The notes under the pieces are model-generated. The model had not been told where the DNA came from. It saw only the letters and a list, made by a program, of their open reading frames with translations, and did not search any database. Below are positions 39,061-49,416 of a stretch of 64,000 nt of DNA, one piece after another. Every line of letters starts with the position of its first letter. Position 1 is the first letter of the stretch. The position numbers were made by a program, and so were the translations under genes. The DNA is taken from the NCBI RefSeq assembly GCF_018128965.1, contig NZ_JAAEDH010000012.1:1-64000 (forward strand), written 5' to 3'. Source of the stretch: Plastoroseomonas arctica. Lineage in GTDB: Bacteria; Pseudomonadota; Alphaproteobacteria; Acetobacterales; Acetobacteraceae.

Positions 39061-39687
39061 TCAGGCCGCCGCCATCGCCGCGGCCAGGCCGATTGCCGGG
39101 GATGTGAGCGGCACCCGGCCCCGGCACAAGGCGGCGGCGGGTGCCATGGAGGCCTGGGCGAGCGCCACCTCGGTCGCACCGGCGGCGTATGCGGCCTCGG
39201 CCGCCGCCGCGATCAGCCCGTGATAGGTGGCAAGGTCGCCCGCTTTGCGCGCATTCCAGGCGCCGGCGACCAAGCTGACCTCCAGGGTCGCGCCGGTCTT
39301 CGCCGCCGCTGTCGCGAACAGCGCCTCGGTCGGTGCCAGCGTGGTCGCGACGGTGCACAGCACCGCCACGCGGCCGCCATCCCGCGTCGCAGCCTGGGCC
39401 AGCGCGGCATCCACGCGCAGGCAGGGGATGGGCGAGGCGATGCCCTCGACCGAGGGGCCGAGCGTCGAGCAGGTCAGCAACACCACCTCCACATCCGCCT
39501 CGCAGGCGAGGGCGAACAGCGCGTCGCGCGTCGCATCGCGGATGGGTGGGGTCAGCCCGCCTGCGGCTTCGGCAGCGGCCAGCAGGTCCGGGCGCGCGAC
39601 ATGGACAAGCCGCGCACCGGGCGGGCAGGCAGCGTCGAACAGCGCGATGTTGGATTCGGCGCTGTGCAGGCAGGCGATGAGCGTCAT
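39061..39687 (-). CDS. Asp/Glu/hydantoin racemase family protein
   Basis: A 208-residue protein of the aspartate/glutamate racemase superfamily. The two catalytic cysteines expected in the fold can be seen in VVLLTCSTLGPSVEGIA (first half) and possibly in AAALCRGRVPLTSPAIGLA near the C-terminus; the second Cys context is not a perfect match. The protein is short and begins MTLIACLHSAESNIALFD. Substrate unknown; hydantoin or maleate would be candidates. It follows the zinc peptidase gene by 9 bases on the same strand, so they are probably co-transcribed. Confidence 0.8.
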   Translation of the reverse strand: MTLIACLHSAESNIALFDAACPPGARLVHVARPDLLAAAEAAGGLTPPIRDATRDALFALACEADVEVVLLTCSTLGPSVEGIASPIPCLRVDAALAQAATRDGGRVAVLCTVATTLAPTEALFATAAAKTGATLEVSLVAGAWNARKAGDLATYHGLIAAAAEAAYAAGATEVALAQASMAPAAALCRGRVPLTSPAIGLAAAMAAA

Positions 39688-39696
39688 GCAGGCAGG

Positions 39697-40716
39697 CTAC
39701 ACCGGATTGCGCGGCCCATGCACCAGCGCCTGGATGAAGGCGAGCTTCTGCACCACGCTCGGCGACAGCACGAATGGGTAGAGGTCTGGCGCGCCCATGC
39801 AGCGGTTGAGGCTGTTCATCGCCGCGGTCAGCGGGACCCAGGCAGCGATCACCCGCTGGATCTTCGTCTCCGCATAGGGGTCGAAAACAGCGGAGGTGGT
39901 CAGCGCGCCGCTATCATCCGCATCGGGATGGATGCCGATGCCGAAGGACTGCGCCATCTCCAGCGTGTCCACGATGTGCAGGTAATGCGCCCAGGTCTCG
40001 GCGAAATCCTCCCAGGCGTGGCTGGTGGCGTAGCTGGAGACGAAATCGCCCTGCCAGTCCGGAGGCGGGCCCTGTTCGTAGTGGCGCTTCAGCGCCGCAT
40101 CGTAGTCTTCGCTGTCGTCGCCGAAGAGTTCGCGGCATCGGGCGAGCTGGTCGGGGTTGTCGCGGACCAGGCGATCCCAGAAATAATGCCCCGATTCATG
40201 GCGGAAATGACCCAGGATCGTCCGGTACGGCTCGCCCATGGCGGAACGCCGGCGGGTGCGCTCGGTATCGTCCGCCTCGGAGAGGGCGAGGGTGATGAGG
40301 CCGTCATCATGGCTGGTCATCACCGGCTCGGCCGTGTCGGCGAGAATGTTGAAGGCGAGGCCGTTCACCGCATCCTCGATGCGCGTGGGCATCGGCAGGT
40401 CCAGGCGGAGGAAGCTGTACATCGCGCGGCGCTGGGCTTCCTGGATCTTGCGCCAATCGGCGAGGTGCGCCGGGTCGTCGAGGTTCGGGATGGTCTGGTT
40501 GTGGCGGCATGACCGGCAATAGGCGTCGGTGGTGCCCTCCGGGACGAACCAGTTGCACGCCGCGAGGCCGGCATTTTCGCAGACCAGCCGCGAGGGCTCG
40601 ATCGCGTGAAAGGCATTGTCGTCTGGCTGGTATGCGAGCGCGGTGCCGCAGGCGACGCAGGCCGAGTTTTCGAAATAGACCGGCTGGGCGCAGGTCGGGC
40701 AGGCGAAGAGGCGCAT
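39697..40716 (-). CDS. Putative zinc-binding metallopeptidase (COG4307 type)
   Basis: A 339-residue protein with two parts. The N-terminus is a rubredoxin-like zinc ribbon: CPTC at 6-9, CVAC at 20-23, and further Cys at 46, 54, 67 and 70 (YCRSC). The body carries the gluzincin-like motif HESGH at 173-177 inside ILGHFRHESGHYFWDRLV, with a Glu-rich helix about 60 residues later (SSYATSHAWEDFAETWAHYLH) that can supply the third zinc ligand. The combination is the COG4307 family. Enzymatic activity has not, to my knowledge, been established. Confidence 0.88.
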   Translation of the reverse strand: MRLFACPTCAQPVYFENSACVACGTALAYQPDDNAFHAIEPSRLVCENAGLAACNWFVPEGTTDAYCRSCRHNQTIPNLDDPAHLADWRKIQEAQRRAMYSFLRLDLPMPTRIEDAVNGLAFNILADTAEPVMTSHDDGLITLALSEADDTERTRRRSAMGEPYRTILGHFRHESGHYFWDRLVRDNPDQLARCRELFGDDSEDYDAALKRHYEQGPPPDWQGDFVSSYATSHAWEDFAETWAHYLHIVDTLEMAQSFGIGIHPDADDSGALTTSAVFDPYAETKIQRVIAAWVPLTAAMNSLNRCMGAPDLYPFVLSPSVVQKLAFIQALVHGPRNPV

Positions 40717-40773
40717 GGGGGGAGGCTCCGTAAACCGTGTTCACAACGGAGCGCCAGCGCGGCGGTTGCGAAG

Positions 40774-40797
40774 GCGGGGGGAAAAGAATTCCCCCGC
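40774..40797 (-). terminator. Terminator hairpin of the ilv genes (GGGGGAATTC type)
   Basis: Read on the minus strand, GCGGGGG (40797-40791), loop AATTCTTTTC, CCCCCGC (40780-40774), starting 15 bases after the ilvC stop. The tail is CTTCG, only weakly T-rich. The loop and stem resemble the hairpins at 30894-30919, 55123-55152 and 59763-59789. Confidence 0.65.
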
Positions 40798-40812
40798 GCC
40801 TGTTTGGGGAGG

Positions 40813-41850
<1,038 letters not shown>

Positions 41851-41872
41851 TTAGTCTCGGGTGGGCGTGGTG

Positions 41873-42382
41873 TTACAGGCTGCGCGCACCGCGCGCGATG
41901 GCGACGGCGCCGGTGCGGGAAATCTCGGCAAGGCCGAGCGGGCGCATCAGCGCGCAGAAAGCGTCGATTTTCTCCGCACTGCCGGTCATCTCGAACACCG
42001 CGCTCTCGGGCGTGGCGTCCACCACCCGCGCGCGGAATGCATCGGCGAGACGCAGCGCCTCCATCCGTCCCTCGCCGCGGCCGACCACCTTGATGAGTGC
42101 GAGCTCGCGCACGAGGTGCGGGCCTTCCAGGGCCAGGTCGCTGACCTTGTGAACTGGGACCAAGCGGTCGAGCTGGGCCTTGATCTGGTCGATGATCATC
42201 TCCGTCCCCGTCGTCACGATGGTGATGCGTGACAGGCGGCGCAGCTCATCGACCGGGGCCACGGTCAGGGATTCAATGTTGTAGCCGCGGCCGGAGAACA
42301 GGCCGATCACGCGCGCCAGCACCCCGGCCTCGTTCTCGACCAGCACGGCGATCGTCGCCGTGCGCTGCAAGGTCTCGCTCAT
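41873..42382 (-). CDS. ilvH: Acetolactate synthase small (regulatory) subunit
   Basis: Regulatory subunit that activates the large subunit and mediates valine feedback inhibition through its N-terminal ACT domain. 169 residues. The ACT domain shows IAVLVENEAGVLARVIGLFSGRGYNIESLTV; the second domain contains RELALIKVVG and VVDATPESAVFEMTGS. It lies four bases after ilvB and is followed by ilvC. Confidence 0.97.
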   Translation of the reverse strand: MSETLQRTATIAVLVENEAGVLARVIGLFSGRGYNIESLTVAPVDELRRLSRITIVTTGTEMIIDQIKAQLDRLVPVHKVSDLALEGPHLVRELALIKVVGRGEGRMEALRLADAFRARVVDATPESAVFEMTGSAEKIDAFCALMRPLGLAEISRTGAVAIARGARSL

Positions 42383-42386
42383 CGGA

Positions 42387-44174
42387 TCACACCAGCACCT
42401 TGCCTTCGTCGGTCACACCCGCGACGCCACCCTCCTGGTCGGGGCCGAGGATCATCTCGTTGTGCGCCGCACCCGAGGGGATCATCGGAAAGCAGTTCTC
42501 ATCCTTGGCGACGCAGATGTCGGCGATGACGGGTCCATCATGGGCGATCATCTCGCGGATGACGCCGTCGAGGTCCGATGCATCCGTCGCGCGCAGGCCC
42601 TTGGCGTGGAAGCTTTCGGCGAGCTTCACGAAATCGGGCAGGGCGGCGGAGTAGCTTTCCGAATAGCGGCCGCCATGCAGCAGCTCCTGCCACTGGCGCA
42701 CCATGCCCATGTATTCGTTGTTCAGGATGAACACCTTCACCGGCAGCCGGTACTGCGCGAGCGTGCCCATCTCCTGGATGTTCATCAGGATCGAAGCCTC
42801 GCCGGCGATGTCGATGACCAGTGCGTCGGCGTGCGCGATCTGCACGCCCATCGCGGCCGGCAGGCCATAGCCCATGGTGCCCAGGCCGCCCGAGGTCATC
42901 CAGCGGTTCGGCTTCTGAAACCCAAAGTACTGCGCGGCCCACATCTGGTGCTGGCCGACCTCGGTGGTGATGAAGGTCTCGCGACCCAGTTCGCGGGTGA
43001 TTTCGTAGAGGCGCTTGACCGCGTGCTGCGGCTTGATGATGCGGCCTTCCTGGCGGTAGCGCAGGCAATCCTTGCCGCGCCAATCCTCGATGATGCGCCA
43101 CCAGGCGGCCAGCGCCGGCTTGTCCTGCGGGGTCTCGTCGGCGCGCCACGCAGCGATCATCGCGGCGAGGATGGCGCCGGCGTCGCCTACGATCGGCACA
43201 TCGACCTTGACGTTCTTGTTGATCGAGGAGGGGTCGATGTCCGCATGGATCTTCTTCGAGTGCGGCGAGAAATGGCTCAGCTTGCCGGTCACGCGATCAT
43301 CGAAGCGTGCGCCGATGTTCAGCATCACGTCGCAGCCATGCATCACGAGGTTCGCCTCGTAGGTGCCGTGCATCCCGAGCATTCCCAGGAACTGCTTGTC
43401 GTCGGAGGAGAAGGCGCCCAGGCCCATCAGCGTGTTGGTCACCGGGAAGCCGGTGAGGTGGGCCAGTTCCGTCAGCAGGTGCGAGGCCTCAGGGCCGGCA
43501 TTGATGACGCCGCCGCCGGCATAGATCACCGGGCGCTTGGCACCCTTCAGAAGTGCTACCGCGCGGCGGATCGCACCCGCATCGGGCTGCGTCACGGGGC
43601 GGTAGCTGCGGTGCTCGGCGGTCGCGGCCTCCACATAGGGGGCCTTGGCGATCAGGATGTCCTTGGGCAGGTCGATCACGACCGGGCCCGGTCGGCCGGA
43701 GCGCGCGACGTAGAAGGCCTCGTGCACCGTCCGCGCGAGGTCGGCGGATTTCTTGACCAGGTAGTTGTGCTTCGTCGCGGGACGCGTGATGCCGGTGGTG
43801 TCCGCCTCCTGGAAGGCGTCATTGCCGATCAGGTGCGTCGGCACCTGGCCGGTCAGGCAGACCAGCGGGATGGAATCCATCAGCGCGTCGAGCAAGCCGG
43901 TCACCGCATTGGTCGCGCCGGGGCCGGAGGTCACCAGCACGCAGCCGACCTTGCCAGTCGAGCGCGCATAGCCCTCGGCCGCATGCACCGCGGCCTGCTC
44001 GTGGCGCACCAGGATGTGGCGGATGGCGTTCTGCTGGAACAGCGCGTCGTAGATCGGCAGCACCGCGCCGCCGGGATAACCGAAGATGACCTCGACACCC
44101 TGCTCCTTGAGCGCGCGCAGGACGACTTCGGCGCCGTTGAGCGTCAGGGTTTCGGCGGGCGTTGCGTTGGTCAT
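42387..44174 (-). CDS. ilvB: Acetolactate synthase large (catalytic) subunit
   Basis: ThDP/FAD enzyme condensing pyruvate with pyruvate or 2-ketobutyrate, the entry to branched-chain amino acids. 595 residues. The PYR domain has the catalytic Glu in RHEQAAVHAAEGYARSTG; FAD/central domain features include GGGVINAG; the PP domain has the thiamine motif GDAS-like IDIAGEASILMNIQEMGTL followed by NNEYMGMVRQWQ. The first Gly-Asp of the usual GDG motif appears as IAGEAS, so the metal site matches only loosely. The ATG at 44174 gives MTNATPAETLTLNGAEVVL. Confidence 0.96.
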   Translation of the reverse strand: MTNATPAETLTLNGAEVVLRALKEQGVEVIFGYPGGAVLPIYDALFQQNAIRHILVRHEQAAVHAAEGYARSTGKVGCVLVTSGPGATNAVTGLLDALMDSIPLVCLTGQVPTHLIGNDAFQEADTTGITRPATKHNYLVKKSADLARTVHEAFYVARSGRPGPVVIDLPKDILIAKAPYVEAATAEHRSYRPVTQPDAGAIRRAVALLKGAKRPVIYAGGGVINAGPEASHLLTELAHLTGFPVTNTLMGLGAFSSDDKQFLGMLGMHGTYEANLVMHGCDVMLNIGARFDDRVTGKLSHFSPHSKKIHADIDPSSINKNVKVDVPIVGDAGAILAAMIAAWRADETPQDKPALAAWWRIIEDWRGKDCLRYRQEGRIIKPQHAVKRLYEITRELGRETFITTEVGQHQMWAAQYFGFQKPNRWMTSGGLGTMGYGLPAAMGVQIAHADALVIDIAGEASILMNIQEMGTLAQYRLPVKVFILNNEYMGMVRQWQELLHGGRYSESYSAALPDFVKLAESFHAKGLRATDASDLDGVIREMIAHDGPVIADICVAKDENCFPMIPSGAAHNEMILGPDQEGGVAGVTDEGKVLV

Positions 44175-44232
44175 GCGTCTGGCTTTCCTCGTAACCTGCC
44201 CCCGGGCAATCGCCTGGGGAAGGCGCGCAGCC

Positions 44233-45219
44233 TTAGACCCCTGACCAGGGGGCGTCAACGAAGCTTTGCAGAAATGCGAAGAATTGTGCCCGATCGCTTT
44301 CTGAAAATTGCGCAAGACCCGCGTATCGCGCATTGATCCTATGCGTTGCGGCTGGGTCGGCCAGTTCCTGGTGCCGGAACCAGGTGGCTTGGCGCTTGGT
44401 GTACTGCCCGGTGTTGAGGATGGCGCGGGCGCTTGCCGCCTCGATCGTCATGGTCCCGGCGAAGTGGGCGGCGAGCTCCGGCACGCCGTGCGCGCGCATC
44501 GCCGGCAGGGCCGGGTCCAGGCCGCGCGCGACAAGCTGCCGCACCTCGTCGATTGCGCCGGTCGCCAGCATCGTGCCCCAGCGCCCGGCGATGGCGTCGC
44601 GAAGTGTCGTGCGCGGCGGGTCGAGCAGGACCGCCGCGAAACGCCACGGCGCCGGCGCATCGCAAGCCATGGCCTGCCAGGCGGCAATGCCTTGGCCGGT
44701 GGCGACAAGCACCTCCCAGGCGCGGGCGATGCGCTGGCTGTCGGAGGGGCGCAGCGTCGCCGCGCTGTCCGGATCGCGGGCCGCTAGCCGGGCGTGCATC
44801 GCCGCAGGACCTTCGTTGGCGAGCAAGTCACGCGCCGCGCTGCGCACCTCGTCCGGGATGGCGGGCATGGGCGCGATGCCCGCTCGCAGCGCGCGCAGAT
44901 ACAGGCCGGTGCCGCCGCACAGGATCGGCACTCGCCCGGCCGCCCGCGCCGCGGCCATCGCCTCCAGCGCGGCGGCGCGCCACCAGGCAACGGAAGCGGC
45001 CTCCGCCGCATCGCGCACGCCGTAGAGCGCATGCGGCACAAGCGCTTCCTCCTCCGGGGTCGGCCGCGCAGTCAGCACGCGCAGATCGCCATAGACCTGC
45101 ATGGAATCGGCATTGATGACAGTGCCGCCGACCCGCTGCGCGATCTCGATCGCCAGCGCCGACTTCCCGGAGGCGGTCGGCCCGGCGACGATCAGCGCCC
45201 AAGGTTGATCCGTCATCAT
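44233..45219 (-). CDS. miaA: tRNA dimethylallyltransferase
   Basis: Transfers a dimethylallyl group from DMAPP to N6 of A37 in tRNAs that read codons starting with U. 328 residues. The P-loop is GPTASGKSALAIEIA at about 13-27; NADSMQVYGDLRVLTARP is the substrate block; ILCGGTGLYLRAL and a C-terminal NTGQYTKRQATWFRHQ complete the family pattern. Start is one of two adjacent ATG codons (45219 or 45216). Divergent from serB with only 23 bases between the starts, so the two promoters must overlap the genes. Confidence 0.96.
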   Translation of the reverse strand: MMTDQPWALIVAGPTASGKSALAIEIAQRVGGTVINADSMQVYGDLRVLTARPTPEEEALVPHALYGVRDAAEAASVAWWRAAALEAMAAARAAGRVPILCGGTGLYLRALRAGIAPMPAIPDEVRSAARDLLANEGPAAMHARLAARDPDSAATLRPSDSQRIARAWEVLVATGQGIAAWQAMACDAPAPWRFAAVLLDPPRTTLRDAIAGRWGTMLATGAIDEVRQLVARGLDPALPAMRAHGVPELAAHFAGTMTIEAASARAILNTGQYTKRQATWFRHQELADPAATHRINARYAGLAQFSESDRAQFFAFLQSFVDAPWSGV

Positions 45220-45242
45220 CGCGCGTGCATACGCCCATTCCC

Positions 45243-46133
45243 ATGGATCATGTGCTGACCCTCATCGCCGCGCCGGGCGCCCTCACCGTCGAACATCTCA
45301 ATACGGTCCGCGCGGCGCTGCGCGCCATCGCGGCCGAAGCCGGCAGTCCCGACTGGCTCGCCGAGGCGGAAGCCGCCGACATCCCGTTCCGTGCCATCAG
45401 CCCCGACCTCGCGGGCGCCGCCGCCCGGCACGCTTTGGACGAGGCTCCGGTCGACGCCATCGCGCAGCCGCTGGAGCAGCGCCGCAAGCGCCTGCTGGTC
45501 GCCGACATGGACAGCACCATCGTCACCTCCGAGACGCTCGACGAGCTGGCCGCCTATGCCGGCCTGAAGGAGAAGATCGCCGCGATCACCAAGCGCTCGA
45601 TGAATGGCGAGCTCGATTTTGCCGAGGCGCTGCGCCTGCGCGTGGGCATGCTCAAGGGCCTGTCCACCGAGGCGCTGGAGCGCACCTGGGAGGCCACCGC
45701 GCTGACGCCGGGGGCCGCGACGCTCATCGCCACCATGCGCGCCGATGGCGCCTTCTGCTGTCTCGCCTCGGGCGGTTTCACCTTCTTCACCGGACGCGTC
45801 GCGGCGCAGATCGGCTTTGACATGCACGTCTCGAACATCCTGCTCAAAGAGGACGGCAAGCTCACCGGCACGGTGGCCGAGCCGATCTTCGACCGCGACG
45901 CCAAGCTCACGACGCTCAAGCGCCTCGCCGCAGAGAGGGGCCTGCCGCTGGCAGCGACGCTCGCAGTGGGCGACGGCGCCAACGACCTCGCGATGATCCA
46001 AGCTGCGGGGTTGGGCGTCGCGTTCCGCGCGAAGCCTGTGGTCGCGGCGGCGGCGCGCGCGCGGGTCGATCACGGCGACCTGCACGCGCTGCTGTTCGCG
46101 CAGGGGTATCGCCGGGCCGAATTCGCCGCCTAG
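45243..46133 (+). CDS. serB: Phosphoserine phosphatase
   Basis: Last step of serine synthesis, hydrolysing phosphoserine; HAD superfamily. About 296 residues from the ATG at 45243 (an in-frame GTG lies at 45225). An N-terminal ACT-like region is followed by the HAD core: nucleophile and acid in VADMDSTIV (Asp88 and Asp90), the Ser/Thr in FCCLASGGFTFF, and GDGANDLAMIQAAGLGVAF with the metal Asp. These are the SerB motifs. Its 3' end overlaps the convergent GlcG-like gene by four bases. Confidence 0.95.
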   Translation: MDHVLTLIAAPGALTVEHLNTVRAALRAIAAEAGSPDWLAEAEAADIPFRAISPDLAGAAARHALDEAPVDAIAQPLEQRRKRLLVADMDSTIVTSETLDELAAYAGLKEKIAAITKRSMNGELDFAEALRLRVGMLKGLSTEALERTWEATALTPGAATLIATMRADGAFCCLASGGFTFFTGRVAAQIGFDMHVSNILLKEDGKLTGTVAEPIFDRDAKLTTLKRLAAERGLPLAATLAVGDGANDLAMIQAAGLGVAFRAKPVVAAAARARVDHGDLHALLFAQGYRRAEFAA

Positions 46134-46603
46134 GCGGCGACGGGGTCGCCAGTCTCGGGCACCAGGCCGGCGGCGTGGATGCCGGCGACCGCGCAGACCT
46201 CATCCTTGTCCGAGGCATCGCCCGAGACGCCCACCGCGCCCAGCACTTCGCCCTCGGGCGACTTGATCAGCACGCCACCGGCGACCGGCACCGCGCGCCC
46301 GCCGGCGAGGTCCGACAGCGCGTTGGTGAAGCCGGGCACGCCGGTCGAGCGCCGCGCCAGCTCGCGCGTCCCAAAACCCAGCGCCATGGCGCCGAACGCC
46401 TTGCCCTCGGCGATCTGCGGCCGCATCAGCGAGGCGCCATCCTCGCGCAGCATCGCTTTGAGGTGGCCGCCGGCATCGAGCACCACGACGGTGAGCGGGG
46501 CGAGCGACAGCTCGCGCCCCTTGGCCAGCGTCTCCTGCGCGATGATCAGCGCGGCGCTGAGGCCGACGCCGTGATGGAAGCCGGAAGGTGCCGTATGGGC
46601 CAT
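46130..46603 (-). CDS. GlcG/HbpS-type protein (DUF336)
   Basis: A 157-residue protein of the haem-degrading/HbpS-like family. LTVVVLDAGGHLKAMLREDGASLMRP and KAFGAMALGFGTRELA are core blocks, and GGVLIKSPEGEVLGAVGVSGD is the conserved glycine-rich end. Members include HbpS (haem-binding sensor protein) and GlcG of the glycolate operon; true function differs. It is not next to glycolate genes here. A 65-base gap separates it from the EamA transporter gene. Confidence 0.88.
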   Translation of the reverse strand: MAHTAPSGFHHGVGLSAALIIAQETLAKGRELSLAPLTVVVLDAGGHLKAMLREDGASLMRPQIAEGKAFGAMALGFGTRELARRSTGVPGFTNALSDLAGGRAVPVAGGVLIKSPEGEVLGAVGVSGDASDKDEVCAVAGIHAAGLVPETGDPVAA

Positions 46604-46668
46604 GAGGGTCGCTCCGCTGGTGTTCGCGTCTCTCTGCCCTGGACCGGCATCCCCGTGAAGCCCCTACC

Positions 46669-47574
46669 TCAGCGGCCGACCAGCACGATGACGACGCCCA
46701 GCACCACCGCCAGTGCCCCAAAAATGTCGCTGCGTGTGGGCGCCTCGCGCAGGTAGAATCGGCTGAACAGAAGGGTGAAGATGATCTCCACCTGCCCCAC
46801 CGCGCGCACCAGCGCGACCGGCGCGAGGGCAAATCCCGTGAACCAGCAGCAGGATCCGCAGGCGGAGAGCGCGCCGACCTTGGCGCTGTCGCGCCAGGTG
46901 GAGAAGACCGCGCGGATCTGCCCCGGCTCGCGCACCAGCAGGTAGCTGCCCTGCATCACCGTCTGCATCGCGTTGGTGACGACCAGCGTCTCGATCGCGC
47001 TCAACACGATGTCCGGCCCGACCAGCGATTGCGTCGCCGACTTGATCACGACGGAGGTGAGCGCGAAGCAGAACCCCGCGCTCAGGCCGCACAGCGCCGC
47101 CGGCTGGATGGTGGCGCGCAGCGCCTCGCCGAGGCTTCCCACGCGGCCGGCGAGCGAGAGGTACAACGTGCCGCTGACGCAGATTGCGATTCCCAGCCAG
47201 GACACCGCGGAGAGCAATTCCCCCAGCAGGATCAGCGCGAGGACCGCGCCCTGTACTGCTTCGGTCTTGGCATAGGCGGTGCCCACCGCGAAGCCGCGGA
47301 AGCCGAAGGCCATGATGAGCAGGTTGGTGCCGAGGATCTGCAGCAAACCGCCGCCCGCGCAGTAGATCAGGAACCACAGGTTCGGCGAAGACAGCGCGCC
47401 GCCGAACACCGCGAGATAGGCGCCCAGGATGGCGAACCCCACCGGCACGCCATAGAGGTAGCGCACCACCCCCGCGCCATTGATCGAAAGCTGCCCGCGG
47501 AGCCGCTGTTGGAGCGCCGTGCGCCAGGTCTGGAAGAACGCTGCCAGCAGCGTCGCGGCGAGCCAGAGGGACAT
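46669..47574 (-). CDS. EamA/DMT family transporter
   Basis: A 301-residue inner membrane protein with ten predicted helices in two five-helix repeats, the drug/metabolite transporter fold. Clear helices include LWLAATLLAAFFQTW, VPVGFAILGAYLAVFG, LLQILGTNLLIMAFGF, VLALILLGELLSAVSWLGI, AALCGLSAGFCFALTSV and IFGALAVVLGVVIVLVG. Substrate cannot be told. It starts 21 bases after the end of the Bug receptor gene on the same strand, so they may share a transcript. Confidence 0.85.
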   Translation of the reverse strand: MSLWLAATLLAAFFQTWRTALQQRLRGQLSINGAGVVRYLYGVPVGFAILGAYLAVFGGALSSPNLWFLIYCAGGGLLQILGTNLLIMAFGFRGFAVGTAYAKTEAVQGAVLALILLGELLSAVSWLGIAICVSGTLYLSLAGRVGSLGEALRATIQPAALCGLSAGFCFALTSVVIKSATQSLVGPDIVLSAIETLVVTNAMQTVMQGSYLLVREPGQIRAVFSTWRDSAKVGALSACGSCCWFTGFALAPVALVRAVGQVEIIFTLLFSRFYLREAPTRSDIFGALAVVLGVVIVLVGR

Positions 47575-47595
47575 GCCTCCGCGATACCGCGTTGC

Positions 47596-48579
47596 TCAGG
47601 TCGCGTCGAGTTGCAGCCCCTCGCGCTGGATCACCGCGCGCCACTTCACGATCTCGGCCTGCACGAAGGCGGTGAAATCGGGCACCGAGCCATACAGGGA
47701 GACACCGCCCATCTGCACGAGCCGCGCCTTCATCGCATCCGTCGCGTCCATCGCGCGCATCGCCTCGTTCAGCGCCTGGGTCGCGGCGTTCGGAACCGCG
47801 GACGAATAGAACATGCCGAACCAGGTGTTCACGTCGAACTGCGCGAGCTCGGGCATCGTCTCGCGCGCGGCGGGCAGGTCGGGCAGCTCCGCGTTGCGCT
47901 CGGCGCTGCTGACGGCGAGTGCGCGGACCGTGCCCGCCCGCACCTGCTGGATGCCGCTCGAGAGGTTGTCCCACATGTACTGGATGTTGCCGGCGACCAG
48001 TTCGACCATCGCGGGGCCGGCGCCGCGATAGGGGATGTGGATCGCCTCCGTCCCGGTCGCCTGGTTGAACCACACGCCGGTGAGGTGCGGGCTCTGCCCG
48101 ACGCCCGGCGAGCCATAGCTCAGCCGGCCGGGATTGCGCTTAAGGTGCGCCACCAGCTCGGGCAGGGAGTTCGCCGGGACCGAGGGGTGCACCACCAGCA
48201 CGTTCGGGCCCTTCACCACGCCGGCCACGGGCTGGAACTGCTCGGGGCGGAAGGGCAGGTTGCGGAACAGGGAATAGGCGATCGCCTGCGGCCCGATATT
48301 GCCCGACAGGATGGTGTGGCCATCGGCCGGGGCGCGCAGCACCTCCTGCGTGCCGATGATGCCGCCGGCGCCGGAGCGGTTCTCCACCACCACGTTCACG
48401 CCCCAGGCCTGCTGCAGATGCGCGCCGACCAGCCGGCCGGCGATGTCGGAGGTGCCGGCGGGTGCGGCGGGCACCACGATCCGCACCGGCTGCGTCGGCC
48501 GCCAGGTGGATTGCGCGCGCGCGATGGCGGGTGCGGCGAGAAAGGGCAGCGCGAGGGCTGCGCGGCGGGCGATGGTCAT
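47596..48579 (-). CDS. Tripartite tricarboxylate transporter receptor (Bug family)
   Basis: Periplasmic solute-binding protein of the TctC/Bug type. 327 residues with a signal peptide (ARRAALALPFLAAPAIARAQ). The family opening RIVVPAAPAGTSDIAGRLVGAHL and the VVENRSGAGGIIGTQEVLRAPADG block are present, as is LSYGSPGVGQSPHLTG. No TctA/TctB membrane genes are adjacent, which is common for the very many orphan Bug proteins of this type of bacterium. Ligand unknown (carboxylic acids are usual). Confidence 0.93.
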   Translation of the reverse strand: MTIARRAALALPFLAAPAIARAQSTWRPTQPVRIVVPAAPAGTSDIAGRLVGAHLQQAWGVNVVVENRSGAGGIIGTQEVLRAPADGHTILSGNIGPQAIAYSLFRNLPFRPEQFQPVAGVVKGPNVLVVHPSVPANSLPELVAHLKRNPGRLSYGSPGVGQSPHLTGVWFNQATGTEAIHIPYRGAGPAMVELVAGNIQYMWDNLSSGIQQVRAGTVRALAVSSAERNAELPDLPAARETMPELAQFDVNTWFGMFYSSAVPNAATQALNEAMRAMDATDAMKARLVQMGGVSLYGSVPDFTAFVQAEIVKWRAVIQREGLQLDAT

Positions 48580-48630
48580 GGACGGTTTTCCCCAGAGTTC
48601 GTTGCGCGCAGGATGCCCGCGCGCGCGGGA

Positions 48631-49407
48631 TCACGCCAGCGGGGCGGCCGCGGCCAGGTGCACGCCGATGCTCTCGGCCTCGCACCGCACGATGGCGTAT
48701 TCGATGGGTGCGGCGCGCTCGATGGCCGGCTGGCCGGCGGCGAACTTCACCTCGAAGGCGGTGCCGCGCAGCGAGGAGGTGGGGATGCCCCGCCAGCTAC
48801 CGGCGAGCGCGCGATGGGTGTGGCCGTGGAACATGTGCCGGATGCGGGCGCGATGCGGTTCCAGCACCGACAAGAGCGCCGCGCCGTCGAGCAGCCGGAT
48901 CGCGTCCATGCCGGGGATGCCGATCGGCATCGGCGGGTGGTGCAGGAACAGCAGCACCGGCCCGTCGCCCTCCGCGAGGCGATCGGCGAGCCAACCGAGC
49001 CGCACCGCGCACAGCGTGCCGTGCGGCGCCCCGGGGGTGAGCGTGTCGAGCAGGATGCAGCGCCCGGCGGGGGTCTCGAAGGCTTGCTGGCAGAACCCGT
49101 TGACGTCCAGCGGCGTGTCCGGGAACGCCGCCGCGAAGGCCGCGCGGTCGTCATGGTTGCCGAGCATCAAGTGCGTGGGGCAGGGCAGGGCTTCCAGCAT
49201 CCGCGCCAGTTCCCGGTAAGCATCGGGCTCGCCGTCGCGCGCCAGGTCGCCGCTGAGGATCGCAAAGGCGAAGGGCGTGGTCGCGGCCTCGGCGGCGATG
49301 GCGGCCACCGCGGCCGCAAAGCGCGCATTGGTGTCCTGGCCGAACAGCAATTCGTCCGGCGGGGCGATGTGCGGGTCGGTCAGATGCAGGAAGTGGAACG
49401 GCGTCAT
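48631..49407 (-). CDS. Metallophosphoesterase of the cyclic-nucleotide phosphodiesterase (CpdA) type
   Basis: A 258-residue calcineurin-like phosphoesterase. All five motif blocks of the family are visible: LHLTDPHIA (DxH), ILSGDLARDGEPD (GDxxD), LMLGNHDDRAAF (GNHD), LLFLHHPPMPIG (H) and HMFHGHTHRALAG (GHxH). The set is closest to CpdA-like 3',5'-cyclic AMP phosphodiesterases, but related phosphodiesterases share it, so the substrate is uncertain. It overlaps no neighbour; the glycosyltransferase lies 9 bases upstream. Confidence 0.92.
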   Translation of the reverse strand: MTPFHFLHLTDPHIAPPDELLFGQDTNARFAAAVAAIAAEAATTPFAFAILSGDLARDGEPDAYRELARMLEALPCPTHLMLGNHDDRAAFAAAFPDTPLDVNGFCQQAFETPAGRCILLDTLTPGAPHGTLCAVRLGWLADRLAEGDGPVLLFLHHPPMPIGIPGMDAIRLLDGAALLSVLEPHRARIRHMFHGHTHRALAGSWRGIPTSSLRGTAFEVKFAAGQPAIERAAPIEYAIVRCEAESIGVHLAAAAPLA

Positions 49408-49416
49408 GCGCGGAGC